Shown here piece after piece: positions 24,166 through 33,900 of a DNA stretch of 48,527 nucleotides. Source of the DNA: Acidobacteriota bacterium (lineage in GTDB: Bacteria; Acidobacteriota; Aminicenantia; Aminicenantales; Saccharicenantaceae); assembly GCA_014894455.1 (NCBI GenBank), contig JADBLN010000030.1, positions 13,547 through 62,073 on the forward strand, written 5' to 3'. Both the position numbers and the translations under genes were made by a program. Within the stretch, counting starts at the first letter, position 1. Every line of letters begins with the position of its first letter. Below the pieces are notes generated by a model. The model ran no database searches. It was not told the DNA's origin and worked only from the letters and a program-made list of their open reading frames with translations.

Positions 24166-25923
24166 ATGGCTGGATCAGTAATCCCAAAATCGACGGGGCT
24201 GCGGGCCGTCGCTTCCGCCGCCGCGTTTCTATTCATCGCCGGGCTGGCCGCGGCCCTGTTCTCGGCGTCCGCCTGCGTCCCCAGGCCCGAGTCCGCCGAC
24301 CTCGTCCTCATCAACGGGAAGATCGTGACCGTGGACGCGGCCGTCCCCACGGCCTCCTGGGTCGCGGTCCGCGGCGGCCGCATCGCCGCCCTCGGCGCCG
24401 AGCCGAAGGACTACAAGCGCCACGTCGGCGACGGGACCGAGATCATCGACCTCGGCGGCGCGCTCGCCATCCCCGGCCTCATCGAGAGCCACGGCCATTT
24501 CACGGGCCTCGGCTCCTCCAAGATGGTCCTCGATCTGACCAAGGCCCGCTCCTGGGATGACATCGTGGCCCTGGTCGCCGAGGCCGCCGCAACGACCACG
24601 CCCGGCGAGTGGATCCTCGGCCGCGGCTGGCACCAGGACAAGTGGGACCGCGTGCCCGAGCCCAACATCGACGGCCTGCCCCTTCACGCTGCCCTCAGTA
24701 AAGCGACTCCGAACAACCCGGTCCTCCTGACCCACGCCAGCGGCCACTCGTCGCTCGTCAACGCCAAGGCCATGGAGCTCTCCAAGATCACGAGCGCGAC
24801 GACCAATCCCGCCGGGGGCGAGATCATCCGCGATGCCAAGGGGAACGCCATCGGCGCATTCCTCGAAACGGCCCAGGGCCTCGTCCGCTACCAGGCCGGC
24901 CACGATACCCCCGAGGAGGCCCAGGCGCGGGCACGCAAGCAGGTCGAACTCGCTGCGCAAGAATGCCTCGTCCACGGCGTCACGACCTTCCACGACGCCG
25001 GCGCCTCCTTTTCGACGATCGACCTCTACAAGAAGATGGCCGAAGAGGGCGCCCTCCCCGTCCGTCTCTATGTCATGCTCGGCGCCGGCAACAGGGCCCT
25101 GGCCGAGCGCGGCGCATCCTACCGGATGATCGGCGCCGTCGACAACCATCTGACCGTCCGGACCATCAAGCGGCTCATCGACGGCGCGCTCGGCGCCCAC
25201 GGCGCCTGGCTCCTCGAGCCCTACGCCGACCTCCCGGCCTCGACCGGCCTCAACACGGAGTCGATCGAGGAAATGAAGGAAACGACGAAATTCGCCATCG
25301 CAAACGGCTTCCAGCTCGCGACCCACGCCATCGGCGACCGGGGAAACCGCGAGACGCTCGACATCTACGAGGCAGCCTTCAAGGCCCATCCGGAAAAAAC
25401 CGACCTGCGCTGGCGGATCGAGCACGCCCAGCATCTCAGCCTCGACGACATCCCGCGCTTCGGCAAGCTCGGCGTCATCCCGGCCATGCAGGCCATCCAC
25501 TGCACCTCCGACGCACCGTGGATTGCCAAGCGCCTCGGCGAGAAGCGGGCCGGGGAAGGCGCCTACGTCTGGCGGAAGCTCATGGACACGGGAGCCGTCA
25601 TCCCCAACGGGACCGACGTCCCGGTCGAACCCATCGACCCCATGTCCTGCTTCTTCGCCGCGGTGACCCGCAAGCTCAAGGACGGGACGGCGTTTTTCCC
25701 CGACCAGAAGATGACCCGCGAGGAAGCCCTCCGCTCCTACACCATCAACGGCGCCTACGCCGGCTTCGAAGAGGGGACCAAGGGCTCTCTCTCCGTGGGC
25801 AAGCTCGCCGACATCACCGTGCTCGACCGCGACATCCTGACCTGTCCCGATGACGACATCCCGGGGACCGGGGTCCTCTACACCATCATCGGCGGCAAAG
25901 TGCTCTACAAGAAAGGCGGTTGA
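24166..25923 (+). CDS. YtcJ-like amidohydrolase, exported
   Basis: The 585-aa product begins with a signal sequence with a possible lipoprotein Cys ('LFSASACVP'). The enzyme part follows the amidohydrolase-3/YtcJ plan: 'ADLVLINGKIVTVD', the metal motif 'GLIESHGHFTGLG' (HxH), 'VTTFHDAGAS', 'IDGALGAHGAWLLEPYAD', 'LATHAIGDRGN', 'RIEHAQHL' and 'PNGTDVPVEPIDP' (final Asp). Members hydrolyse amide or ester bonds of small molecules; the substrate is unknown. The gene stands alone with its own promoter. Confidence 0.9.
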   Translation: MAGSVIPKSTGLRAVASAAAFLFIAGLAAALFSASACVPRPESADLVLINGKIVTVDAAVPTASWVAVRGGRIAALGAEPKDYKRHVGDGTEIIDLGGALAIPGLIESHGHFTGLGSSKMVLDLTKARSWDDIVALVAEAAATTTPGEWILGRGWHQDKWDRVPEPNIDGLPLHAALSKATPNNPVLLTHASGHSSLVNAKAMELSKITSATTNPAGGEIIRDAKGNAIGAFLETAQGLVRYQAGHDTPEEAQARARKQVELAAQECLVHGVTTFHDAGASFSTIDLYKKMAEEGALPVRLYVMLGAGNRALAERGASYRMIGAVDNHLTVRTIKRLIDGALGAHGAWLLEPYADLPASTGLNTESIEEMKETTKFAIANGFQLATHAIGDRGNRETLDIYEAAFKAHPEKTDLRWRIEHAQHLSLDDIPRFGKLGVIPAMQAIHCTSDAPWIAKRLGEKRAGEGAYVWRKLMDTGAVIPNGTDVPVEPIDPMSCFFAAVTRKLKDGTAFFPDQKMTREEALRSYTINGAYAGFEEGTKGSLSVGKLADITVLDRDILTCPDDDIPGTGVLYTIIGGKVLYKKGG

Positions 25924-25999
25924 GCGGCTCTCCGTCAGAATTCGGGGAATCCTCCTTTCGGTTCGGCTCAGGATATCACCCCTAACCCCCCGGCCCCCC

Positions 26000-26051
26000 G
26001 GGAACCAGTCCCGGCGGTTCCCCCGTCCCGCTTCGAGAGAAGCGGGACGGG
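26000..26051. repeat. GC-rich hairpins behind the amidohydrolase gene
   Basis: A perfect 13-bp stem with a 4-nt loop (CCCGTCCCGCTTC / GAAGCGGGACGGG, 26022-26051) and a shorter one (GGGAACC/GGTTCCC) lie about 80-130 bp past the stop. There is no T-run, so this may be a REP-like element or an mRNA-end stabiliser rather than a classical terminator. Confidence 0.6.
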
Positions 26052-26139
26052 CCCCCCTCCGCTACGGGGGTCTTCGGAGTGACATCCATCGCCGCCTCAC
26101 GGAGGACTTCCCAATAGTCGGAGAATAAAATAAAAATAC

Positions 26140-26182
26140 TTGACGCAGCCACCAATATATCGTATATTTACGATATACGATA
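26140..26182 (+). promoter_or_regulatory. Promoter with ArsR operator
   Basis: TTGACG (26140-26145), 17-bp spacer and TATATT (26163-26168). A perfect inverted repeat with 10-bp arms TATCGTATAT / ATATACGATA (26158-26167 and 26173-26182, 5-bp centre) covers the -10, the classic position for an ArsR/SmtB repressor to block transcription of its own operon. Confidence 0.85.
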
Positions 26183-26199
26183 AAACAAAAGGAGACGCG

Positions 26200-26637
26200 A
26201 TGGCCCAAGCGAAGACCGGCTCGTTCGATCCCGCCCTCGTCCGGACGGCGGGCCTGGCCAAAGCCCTGGCCCACCCCGTCCGCATCCGCATCCTCGAGAT
26301 CCTGGCTTCCCGCCGGGCCTGCATCTGCGGCTGTCTCGTCGACCGTCTTCCCCTCGCCCAGTCGACGGTCTCCCGGCATCTTGGGGAGCTCCGGAACGCC
26401 GGGCTCATCCGGGGGGATGTCGACGGGCCCCGCATATGTTACTGCCTCGACCCGAAGACCGTAGACGAGGCCGGGGCGGCCTTTGCGGACGTGTTCCGTC
26501 GCCTTTGTAAGCCGCCCGGCGACGCCGCGAAAGGCCCGTCACCGGACTCATACCGTCCTCGGCCCGCCGCTCGGGGCGGATCCTACAAAGCGGGCCCCCG
26601 CTCCAAACCGAAGGCCAAGAGTTGCCGAAAGCCATAA
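26200..26637 (+). CDS. arsR: ArsR/SmtB-family repressor
   Basis: I start at ATG 26200 with AAAGGAG ahead; the track start lies inside the promoter. The 145-aa product has the winged helix 'LAKALAHPVRIRILEILASR', the recognition helix 'PLAQSTVSRHLGELRNAGLI' and a Cys pair 'ACICGCLV' (CxCxC) just before it, a typical As(III) sensor site in ArsR. The C-terminal 45 residues are an Arg/Pro/Lys-rich tail ending in a Cys. It shares a promoter with arsM and should release DNA on arsenite binding. Confidence 0.9.
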   Translation: MAQAKTGSFDPALVRTAGLAKALAHPVRIRILEILASRRACICGCLVDRLPLAQSTVSRHLGELRNAGLIRGDVDGPRICYCLDPKTVDEAGAAFADVFRRLCKPPGDAAKGPSPDSYRPRPAARGGSYKAGPRSKPKAKSCRKP

Positions 26638-26653
26638 ATAAAAAGGAGATACC

Positions 26654-27547
26654 ATGACCAGCGACAAGGAAAGAGAAAGCGAACGCCTCAAGGAGCTCGT
26701 CCGCGAGAAATACGCCCAGATCGCCCGGGAGGCGCCCAAGCCCGGAAGCTCCCCCGCCGTCCGGGCCTCGTCCTCATGCTGCGGCCCGGCCGCCAGCCCT
26801 TGCTGCTGCGCTCCCGCGGCCGAGCCGTCGGCCTCAACCTACTACGGCGAGGACATCGCCGGCATCAAAGAGGCCTACGAAAAGCTTGACGGTCACATGG
26901 ACGAGGCCGACCTCGGCCTCGGCTGCGGCCTGCCGACCGAGCACGCCGGGCTCGCCGCGGGCCAGACCGTGGTCGACCTCGGCTCGGGCGCCGGGAACGA
27001 CGTCTTCATCGCCCGCTCCGTCGTCGGCGAGACGGGCCGGGTCATCGGCGTCGACATGACGCCCGAGATGATCGACAAGGCCAGGGCCAACGCCGAGCGC
27101 CGCGGCTTCCGAAACGTCGAGTTCCGCCTCGGCGACATCGAGGCCCTGCCCGTCGACGACGCGGCGGCCGACGTCGTCGTCAGCAACTGCGTCCTCAACC
27201 TCGTCCCCGATAAGCGCCTGGCCTTCGCCGAGATCTTCCGCGTCCTCAAGCCGGGCGGCCGGTTCTGCGTCTCGGACATCGTCCTCCGGGGCGAGCTCCC
27301 GGCCAAGTTCCAGGAGGTGGCCGAGCTCTACGTCGGCTGTGTCGCCGGCGCGCTCGACGCCGAGGAGTACCTGGCGATCGTCCACGAAACGGGATTCACC
27401 GGGATCGACATCAAGGTCGCGAAACGGCTCGACCTCCCTGACGAATACATCCTGAAATATATCAGCGCCGAGGAGCTGGCCGCCTACCGCGCGTCCGGCG
27501 CCGCCGTCCTCAGCATAACCGTCGTCGGGACCCGGCCCTCGAGCTGA
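26654..27547 (+). CDS. arsM: Arsenite S-adenosylmethionine methyltransferase
   Basis: The 297-aa product shows the ArsM signature: 'GLGCGLPTEHAGL', SAM motif 'VVDLGSGAGNDVFIA', 'VVVSNCVLNLVPDKR' and 'YVGCVAGALDAEEYL', including the conserved metalloid-binding cysteines. An unusual Cys/Ala-rich N-terminus ('SCCGPAASPCCCAPAA') may add metal binding. ArsM methylates As(III) to volatile or less toxic organoarsenicals. It lies 16 bp behind arsR with AAAGGAGAT and belongs to the same operon. No arsB/acr3 pump is present in the window. Confidence 0.95.
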   Translation: MTSDKERESERLKELVREKYAQIAREAPKPGSSPAVRASSSCCGPAASPCCCAPAAEPSASTYYGEDIAGIKEAYEKLDGHMDEADLGLGCGLPTEHAGLAAGQTVVDLGSGAGNDVFIARSVVGETGRVIGVDMTPEMIDKARANAERRGFRNVEFRLGDIEALPVDDAAADVVVSNCVLNLVPDKRLAFAEIFRVLKPGGRFCVSDIVLRGELPAKFQEVAELYVGCVAGALDAEEYLAIVHETGFTGIDIKVAKRLDLPDEYILKYISAEELAAYRASGAAVLSITVVGTRPSS

Positions 27548-27563
27548 AAAAGAGAACAAAGCA

Positions 27564-28061
27564 ATGACCCGAAAAACGATCGCCTTTATGATCGCGGCGG
27601 GGATGCTCCTCGGGCTGGCGGCGGCGCGGCCGGCCGGGGCCCAGTCCCGGGAGAACGAACGGCCTCTCGGCTTTTATATCAACCTCGGCTACGTCAACCT
27701 CAACGGCTACCCCAAGTGGATCGCGCTCGGTCCTGAGCTCGAACTGCGGCTCGGAAAGATCGTCAGCTTCAACCCGGAACTCTCGGTCTGGCTCCGGGAT
27801 TCCTTCGGGAACTCTGCCCATGTCGTCCCCGGCGTGACCGTGAACTTCAGGCTCCGGCGTTTTTTCTTCGGAGGAGGGGTCGTCCGGCGCATCTCCGACT
27901 GGGCCGAAGACGCCGGCGGCTGGCTCGTCCCCAAATTCCAACTGGGCTACCTGTCGGGCCCGACCAGGCTGTCCTTATCCCTTCACTACCTCAACCGGAC
28001 CGACGATATCGTCCTCGGTCTGAATTTCGGGTTCAGAATCGGTATCCGCCGGAGGGATTGA
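27564..28061 (+). CDS. Small outer-membrane beta-barrel-like protein
   Basis: The 165-aa product has a signal peptide ('MIAAGMLLGLAAARPAGAQS') followed by alternating aromatic/hydrophobic strands ('GFYINLGYVNLNGYPKW', 'VTVNFRLRRFFFGGGVVRR', 'IVLGLNFGFRIGI') as in small 8-stranded outer membrane barrels. The final residue is not a Phe. It follows arsM by 16 bp and may be co-transcribed, but no arsenic role can be read from the sequence. Family unknown. Confidence 0.7.
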   Translation: MTRKTIAFMIAAGMLLGLAAARPAGAQSRENERPLGFYINLGYVNLNGYPKWIALGPELELRLGKIVSFNPELSVWLRDSFGNSAHVVPGVTVNFRLRRFFFGGGVVRRISDWAEDAGGWLVPKFQLGYLSGPTRLSLSLHYLNRTDDIVLGLNFGFRIGIRRRD

Positions 28062-28071
28062 CGCCCGGAGG

Positions 28072-29550
28072 CTAAAGCGCGGCCAGGGCCTTGAGGGCCA
28101 GGCTGTAGAGCCAGCGGTGGGACTTGTTGCCGTTGGTCAGGATGGCGATGCCGGTCCGCTTGTTCAGATTCCCGGCCAGGAAGGCCGTGTAGCCGTTGAC
28201 GCTGCCGCTGTGGGCGATGATCGTCTCGCCGTTGACGGTCGAAATCCACCAGGCCAGGCCGTAGCCGGACGTCTCGTTGAGCCAGCCGCCGTTGATCGGG
28301 CCGGCGAAGCGGTCGTACTGCCGCTTCATCATCTCCCGGAAGGTCGCCTCGCTCAAGAGCCGGCGCCCCTTGTAGACCCCGCCGTTGAGGTTGGCCATGA
28401 GCCAGCGGGCCTGGTCGATGGCCGTTCCATAGACGACGCCGGCCGGCCAGGCGTCGGCCTTGACCCAGTCCACGGGCCGGAAGACGCCGCCGCGCCGCCG
28501 CACGGGCATGTAGGGGATAGCCAGCCGCTCGGCCATGTCGGCCCGCGGCTCGAAGGCGGTGTCGCGCATCTCGACGGGGGTGAAGACGTTCTTCCGCATG
28601 TACTCCTTGAACGGAACGCCCGAGAACTTCTCGACGAGGTGGGCGACGAGGGTGAAGGCGATGTTGGAATAGAGGACGCGCGTCCCCGGCCGCCGGGCCA
28701 GCCGGAGCCGCCCGCGGAGGTAATCGACGAGCGACGGCGGTGCCTGATCCTCCCAGACGGCGTGCCGGCCGAAATCGGTTGGCAGGCCCGAAGTGTGGGT
28801 CAGGAGGTTGCGGAACGTCACGAGGTAGCGCTTGTTCTCGCCCTCGATCTTGAAGTCCGTGAGATAATCGTTGACCCGGTCGTCGAGCTTGAACTTGCCC
28901 TGCTCCATCTGCTGGAGGAGGGCCGTCGCCGACATCGTCTTGAAAGTCGAGGCGATGAGGTAGACGGTGTCGCAGGCGGCCGGGGTCTTGACCCGGACGT
29001 TGGACAGGCCGGCCGACCGCGTCCAGACGATGCGCTCGCCGGAGACGAGGACGACGGCCATGGACGGGATGCGGCCGACCTTGAGCAAGCGCTCGATCTC
29101 GGGGTCGAGGAGGGCGGCGAGGCGCGGGTCGTCGACGGGCGAGAACGGGCGCGCCGCGGCGGGGTCGGAGACGATGGCCGGGCCGAGCATCGGGTCGTCG
29201 TCGACGTCACCCTCGTACTCGTCGGGACCGGTCTCGAGGTCGGCGAACGCTCCCGTCGGACCGGAGTCACCTTCGGGGCCGATGGACGAGGACGGCGCGC
29301 CGACGCCGTTCCCGTTCTTGCCGTTCGGTCCGTTGGTCCCATCGGCCCGTCCGCCGATGATCTTCGTGGCCACGAAGAGGCCGATCGCGACGAGGGCCAG
29401 GACGACGAGGGCGATGTCGGCCGCCCGCCGCAGGCGCGAAAGCGACCGCTCGGTGGGGCGCGGGGAAGGCTCCGGCGCGGCGGGCAGGCCGGCGGCCGGA
29501 CCCGGGCCCTTCTTCGATCTCCGCTTCATAGGCTTGGCCATGCCGCTCAT
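28072..29550 (-). CDS. Membrane-anchored class C beta-lactamase-like serine hydrolase
   Basis: The 492-aa product has a cytosolic basic start, a membrane helix at about residues 45-67 ('AADIALVVLALVAIGLFVAT'), a Gly/Pro/Asp-rich linker (to about residue 130) and a PF00144 hydrolase domain: SxxK as 'IASTFKTMSA', YxN as 'VLYSNIAF', and the HxG-type 'IIAHSGSVNGY' near the end. Such enzymes are esterases, D-peptidases or transpeptidase-like; beta-lactamase activity is not implied. Periplasmic orientation is expected. Convergent with the barrel-like gene. Confidence 0.88.
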   Translation of the reverse strand: MSGMAKPMKRRSKKGPGPAAGLPAAPEPSPRPTERSLSRLRRAADIALVVLALVAIGLFVATKIIGGRADGTNGPNGKNGNGVGAPSSSIGPEGDSGPTGAFADLETGPDEYEGDVDDDPMLGPAIVSDPAAARPFSPVDDPRLAALLDPEIERLLKVGRIPSMAVVLVSGERIVWTRSAGLSNVRVKTPAACDTVYLIASTFKTMSATALLQQMEQGKFKLDDRVNDYLTDFKIEGENKRYLVTFRNLLTHTSGLPTDFGRHAVWEDQAPPSLVDYLRGRLRLARRPGTRVLYSNIAFTLVAHLVEKFSGVPFKEYMRKNVFTPVEMRDTAFEPRADMAERLAIPYMPVRRRGGVFRPVDWVKADAWPAGVVYGTAIDQARWLMANLNGGVYKGRRLLSEATFREMMKRQYDRFAGPINGGWLNETSGYGLAWWISTVNGETIIAHSGSVNGYTAFLAGNLNKRTGIAILTNGNKSHRWLYSLALKALAAL

Positions 29551-29619
29551 GTTGATCTCACGTCCGGTGAAAGATTATACCACAGCGGCCGGGGCGGGCG
29601 GGCCCCCGGGCTTGCCCGG

Positions 29620-29653
29620 GGATCCGCTTCCGCCGCGAAGGCTCGTCCCTTGA
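29620..29653 (-). repeat. Dispersed 34-bp repeat, copy 2
   Basis: The minus strand carries TCAAGGGACGAGCCTTCGC and continues into CCCCGGGCAAGCCCGGGG, a short hairpin. It matches the unit inside the alpha-galactosidase 3' end (18129-18162). It lies in the gap between the serine hydrolase and the next gene, which otherwise holds no gene. Confidence 0.85.
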
Positions 29654-29716
29654 TGCCTTGTTTCGGAGGGCTCATCGCGAGTATGCTTCGTGGGCACGGA
29701 CGAAAGAGGTGAAGGC

Positions 29717-30595
29717 ATGCTAACGGCGAACCGCACGGTCTCACTGCTGGCTTTATCCGCCTGGGTCGCGATCGCGATGCCGGCGGAAGGCCAATCCCGC
29801 CCCGGCGGACCCAACCCCGACAAGCGTCTCGGCGCATGGGAAAGACAGCTCGTCCTGGCGCCGCAGCTCTACTCGCGGCTAACCTGGGCTGAGAGACGTC
29901 TCCGTCCCACCGGGCTCCGGAAGCTCGAGAAAATGGGACGGACGCTGGCGCCGGCCGTCGCCGCGGGAACCGGATTCCCTTCGCTCCGCGACCAGGCCGA
30001 GCAGGAGGTCGCCGCGTCTTTCGTGGGGCTCGCGGCCACGGACATCTCGGAAGCCGCTTTCATCGTCCTGTCCATGGCCACCAAGGACATGGACGACGAC
30101 ATCCGCATGATCATGGCCGAGATCAAGGCGACGAGCGCGGCCAAACAGAAGCTGCGGGACCTGATCAAGGAGCTCAACAGCTGGATTTCCCAGGAGATGT
30201 CCAAGCACCCGGGGTCCGAGGACATCGACAACGAAAAGGTGGAGAAGCCGGGAACGACGGCCGGCGCCGCCCGGCCCGCCGCAAAGACACCGGTCCCTCC
30301 CGTCCGCAGGATGACCCTCGAGACCAAGGCCTCGCCCGTGATCCATCTCGAGTATGTCAAAGCGCCCGTCATCCCGCCGCTCCCGCCGCGGAACCCCGGC
30401 TTGACGGTCTCCGGTCTCAAGTTCTTGCTGGACGATCTCCAGGGGAACCTCGACGGCATGAACGAGATGTCGGAGATGACCTCGCTGCGGCTCCAGATGA
30501 CCATGGACCGCCGCTCCAAGTTCATCCAAACGCTCTCCAACATGATGAAGAAAATCGGCACCACCCAAGAAACGCTCGCCCAGAACATCAAGTGA
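29717..30595 (+). CDS. Conserved-looking secreted helical protein
   Basis: I start at ATG 29717 behind GAGGTG (292 aa). A signal peptide ('SLLALSAWVAIAMPAEGQS') is followed by a helical protein: 'KDMDDDIRMIMAEIKATSAA' and 'KQKLRDLIKELNSWISQEM' in the middle, a Pro/Ala-rich linker (about residues 180-210) and a C-terminal helix block ('MTMDRRSKFIQTLSNMMKKI'). The two helical blocks around a Pro-rich linker suggest a coiled-coil or secretion-related structural protein. I recognise no family and no catalytic motif. Confidence 0.75.
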   Translation: MLTANRTVSLLALSAWVAIAMPAEGQSRPGGPNPDKRLGAWERQLVLAPQLYSRLTWAERRLRPTGLRKLEKMGRTLAPAVAAGTGFPSLRDQAEQEVAASFVGLAATDISEAAFIVLSMATKDMDDDIRMIMAEIKATSAAKQKLRDLIKELNSWISQEMSKHPGSEDIDNEKVEKPGTTAGAARPAAKTPVPPVRRMTLETKASPVIHLEYVKAPVIPPLPPRNPGLTVSGLKFLLDDLQGNLDGMNEMSEMTSLRLQMTMDRRSKFIQTLSNMMKKIGTTQETLAQNIK

Positions 30596-30681
30596 GCGCG
30601 GACCGCATGTCGAGTACAAGGACTACAAGTTCTTCGAAGTCAAGGTCAGGACCGAAGTCCGGAAGGGCGGTTAGGTAGGCC

Positions 30682-30888
30682 TCAATCGTCGGGCAGGCCG
30701 GCCAGCTTGTCCTGGACGCGACGCAGCTCGTCCTGGACTTCCTTGAACAGCTTGGCTTTGAAGGCCAGGGTGTCGAGCGCCTTGGTTTCGTTCATGGTGC
30801 TCTTCAGCCGGTCGATCCGGGTGAGGATCTCCGCTTCGCGCCGGCGCAGCCGGGCGATCTCTTCTTTATTCAAGGGAAACTCAGGCAT
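30682..30888 (-). CDS. Small coiled-coil hypothetical protein
   Basis: The 68-aa product is highly charged and predicted to be one long coiled coil ('EIARLRRREAEILTRIDRLK'). ATG at 30888 has a weak AGGA upstream. It lies between the unknown secreted protein (convergent) and the mannosidase. The regular heptads and absence of low-complexity runs favour a real gene, but a chance ORF is possible. Confidence 0.55.
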   Translation of the reverse strand: MPEFPLNKEEIARLRRREAEILTRIDRLKSTMNETKALDTLAFKAKLFKEVQDELRRVQDKLAGLPDD

Positions 30889-30973
30889 GCGTCGGTCCTA
30901 ACGATGTTTCTATTGTAGAGGGAACGGCCGGCCAGGGCAAGTTTAAGCTGGTACCTTCTTTTTTTCTTTTTCT

Positions 30974-33900
30974 TTATCTCAATAGCCGGACGGTCTGGAT
31001 CTCGAAGGACTTGAGCCGGACGGGGATCGACTCGGCCTCGACGGTTTCACTGCCACCCGTCCGCCTGGTCGTTATACCGAGGAAGAATCCACTTGCCAGC
31101 CGCACATCCGTGGCCCTGCCGGCGATCTCCCGAAGGCGGGCGACGGGTGTTCCGTCGGCGTCGAGCCAGAGCGCCTGGACGATGACGTTGGGCTGGTCGA
31201 CGGACAAGAACGATTCCCCCGCCGTCGTGATCCGGCCTTTGTTCCGGGCCGGGATCCAAGTCGCGATGAGCGGCGTGTGGACATCCCAGCCGAATCGGGA
31301 GGCGGCGACACGGTCCGAAGCGGGGGCCGCGCCGTTACCTGGATCGGCAGGCGGAGCGCTCGTCAGGCTATAGCGGAATTCGATTCGTCCCTCCTGGCTC
31401 GCCTTGAAATTCGTCATCCAATAGTTGTTCATGGCATAGGAAAAAACCCAGGCGTTCGCGAGGTCGAGGCGCGTGAGCCATTTTCCCGTGTTGATGTCGC
31501 CGAACTGGACGAGCGGCGCCTCTACGGGAGACCAGACGACCCGGGCGTCCTTTCCGGAAAACTCGACCCAGTTTTGGACCGTGTGCCAATCGAGGGTCGT
31601 GCCGGAGAGCTGTTCGGCCCCCGGGGCCATGTCGGCGTCGGCGATCTCGAACCGGACGTTCGGCCCGACCTGCCCCGATACGCCCGCCTCCGGCCGCTTT
31701 TCCCTGAGCGGGGAGGAAAGCGGACCGAGCTTGGCGCTGAGCGCGCCGGGCAACCCCGGCCCGACTTCGAACGGAAAGGCGAAATAGACGGCCTCGGGCG
31801 CGAACGTTTCCTCTTTATCGAGAATGTTGACGAGGTCGACGCGCTTGACGTCGTCGTAGAGGATGATGCGTTGCTCGAGTGACGGGCACATCTTCGGCGA
31901 ACTCTTGATGATGAGGCTTGCGGCCACCGGCCCCTGCCAGCCGGCCTCGACCTTGGCCGACTCGGGCGACCAGCGGTTGAACGCCGCCCGCTTGGTCATG
32001 TCGTCCACGGCCTTGCGGCCGCCGACGGGTTGCTCATAGATGTAGGCGTTGAGCGGCCAGGGGCAGGCCTTGTCGACGAGCTCGCGGCCGAGCTCCTTGT
32101 CGTAAAGACTCGAGATGCCTCCCGTCTTCGCGTCCACGGTGACACGGTAGAAGCGGTTTTCGATCGTATTGCCGCGAAACTCGGAGACCGGTCCTGCCGC
32201 TTGAACCGGCGCCCCGGACGCCTCTCCCGCCGTGACCGCGAACACGGCGTAGCCCATCGACGGGACGTTCTGCGCGAGGACCAGCATGGCGTCATCGCCC
32301 AGCATCTGGAACTTCGCGCCGCTGCCGAGGCGCCGGTCGACGACCCGGAGCTTCCCTTTCGCCTCGCGCAGCGGCCCGGCCGGAAGAGTCACGCGGACGA
32401 CGTCCGTCCTCGGCCAGGAGAGCGGGTTGAAGACGGCGAACTCGAATTCGCCGTCGGCGCTGATGAGCCGGACCAGGGCCTCGGTCCCACGCCGCAGGAG
32501 CGTCCGCGAGGCCTCCCGCGCCTCATAAGCGAAGCTCGACTTCGCCGCCCACTGGCCGCGGGCCAGTTCAGACTGCGGTTCGTCGATCGAATTGTAGGCC
32601 CCCCAGGTGTGCTCGTCGTAGAGCATGGCCAGCTCGTGGGCATCCCGGATCTGGCCCTCCGGGAAGCGGAAGGCCTTAGCCGGGTCGAGATTCGCCGCCA
32701 GCGCCGATATTTTTTCGGCCGAGACGAGGTCGCTGTGGGTCATGCGGTTGAGCCCGGTCTCGAAGGACGTCGAGGCGACGCCGTCGGTCCAGTAGTCGGG
32801 CCAGCCGAGCTTGTGGACGGGGAGTGATTTCCCGTAACCCTTCTCTAAGCGACCGAAAAATTCGCTCATCGTGGCCAGCCGGAGGCGCGGCGAGACGTAA
32901 CGCTCGTTCCATTCCTTGACCAGGTCGGAGAGGCCGCGCCCGGGCGGGCAGTTGTCCGTCGTCCAGGCCCCGATGTTGAAGGCGATGATGTCGTAGGGAT
33001 AATCGCCGCGCGCCTCGAGCTTGGCCAGATAGTTCCCGACTTTCGGGGCGCTTTTCGCGACCGGCTCGTGGAGGAGGAGCTCGTAGTTCCCGAACAGGTA
33101 ATGCTCGCCGTTCCAGTGGAGGATGCGGCTGCCGTCGGGCGATTCCCACCAAAAAGCGTTCGGCCGGCGGAGAGGGGCGCGGGAGCGCGTCTCGTTGATG
33201 CCTGTGGCGAAATAGCGGATGCCGGCCTGGGCGAAAACCTGGGGCAGGGCCCAGGAAAAGCCGGTGACGTCGTTGTTCATGGCCGAGCGGACCTCGAAAT
33301 CGTAGGTCCGGGCGTACTCCCGGGCCAGGTCGACGGAGCGTAGGAGTTCTTCGTGGGAGAAGCCGTCGGACTGATTGAGGTAGAGCCCGGACAGCTCGAC
33401 GCGGCCGGCACGGATGAGGTCGGCCAGGGCGCGGACATCGGCCTCGGGACGGGTCCGGATGAAATTCTGGAGGGCCCAGGAGATCTCGATGTTCCAGCGG
33501 AACCTGGCGTCGTCGGGATAGGCGTCAGTTTGCCGGCAATAGTCGATGACGGAGTCGAGGTATTCGACGTGGTTTTGGGCGACCCGCGTCTGAAGCTCGG
33601 TATAGCCGATGTCCGTGTGGGAATGATGGAAGAGATAGACGGACCAGCGGCGCTGGGGGGCAAGGGTGATCTCGCGGCTGAGGACGGTCGTACCGATCCT
33701 GACCTCGAAGCGCGCCCTGACGGGCTTCGCGGCCTCGAGAACGCGCGTCTCCACGACGTTCCTGCCGGGCTCGAGGCTGAGCGAGGTCACGTCCAGGCCG
33801 AGAGGCTTGCCGGCGATCCAAGCCTTGACGGAGGCCGGCGCGCCTGCGGGGCCGGCCTGGTCGATGATGAGTTGGACGACCTGCTTGACCACCGCCCCGT

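Noticed and set aside
30945-30976. T-rich run near the mannosidase 3' end as a terminator
   Set aside because: On the transcribed (minus) strand it is A-rich and has no GC stem, so it is not a Rho-independent terminator.
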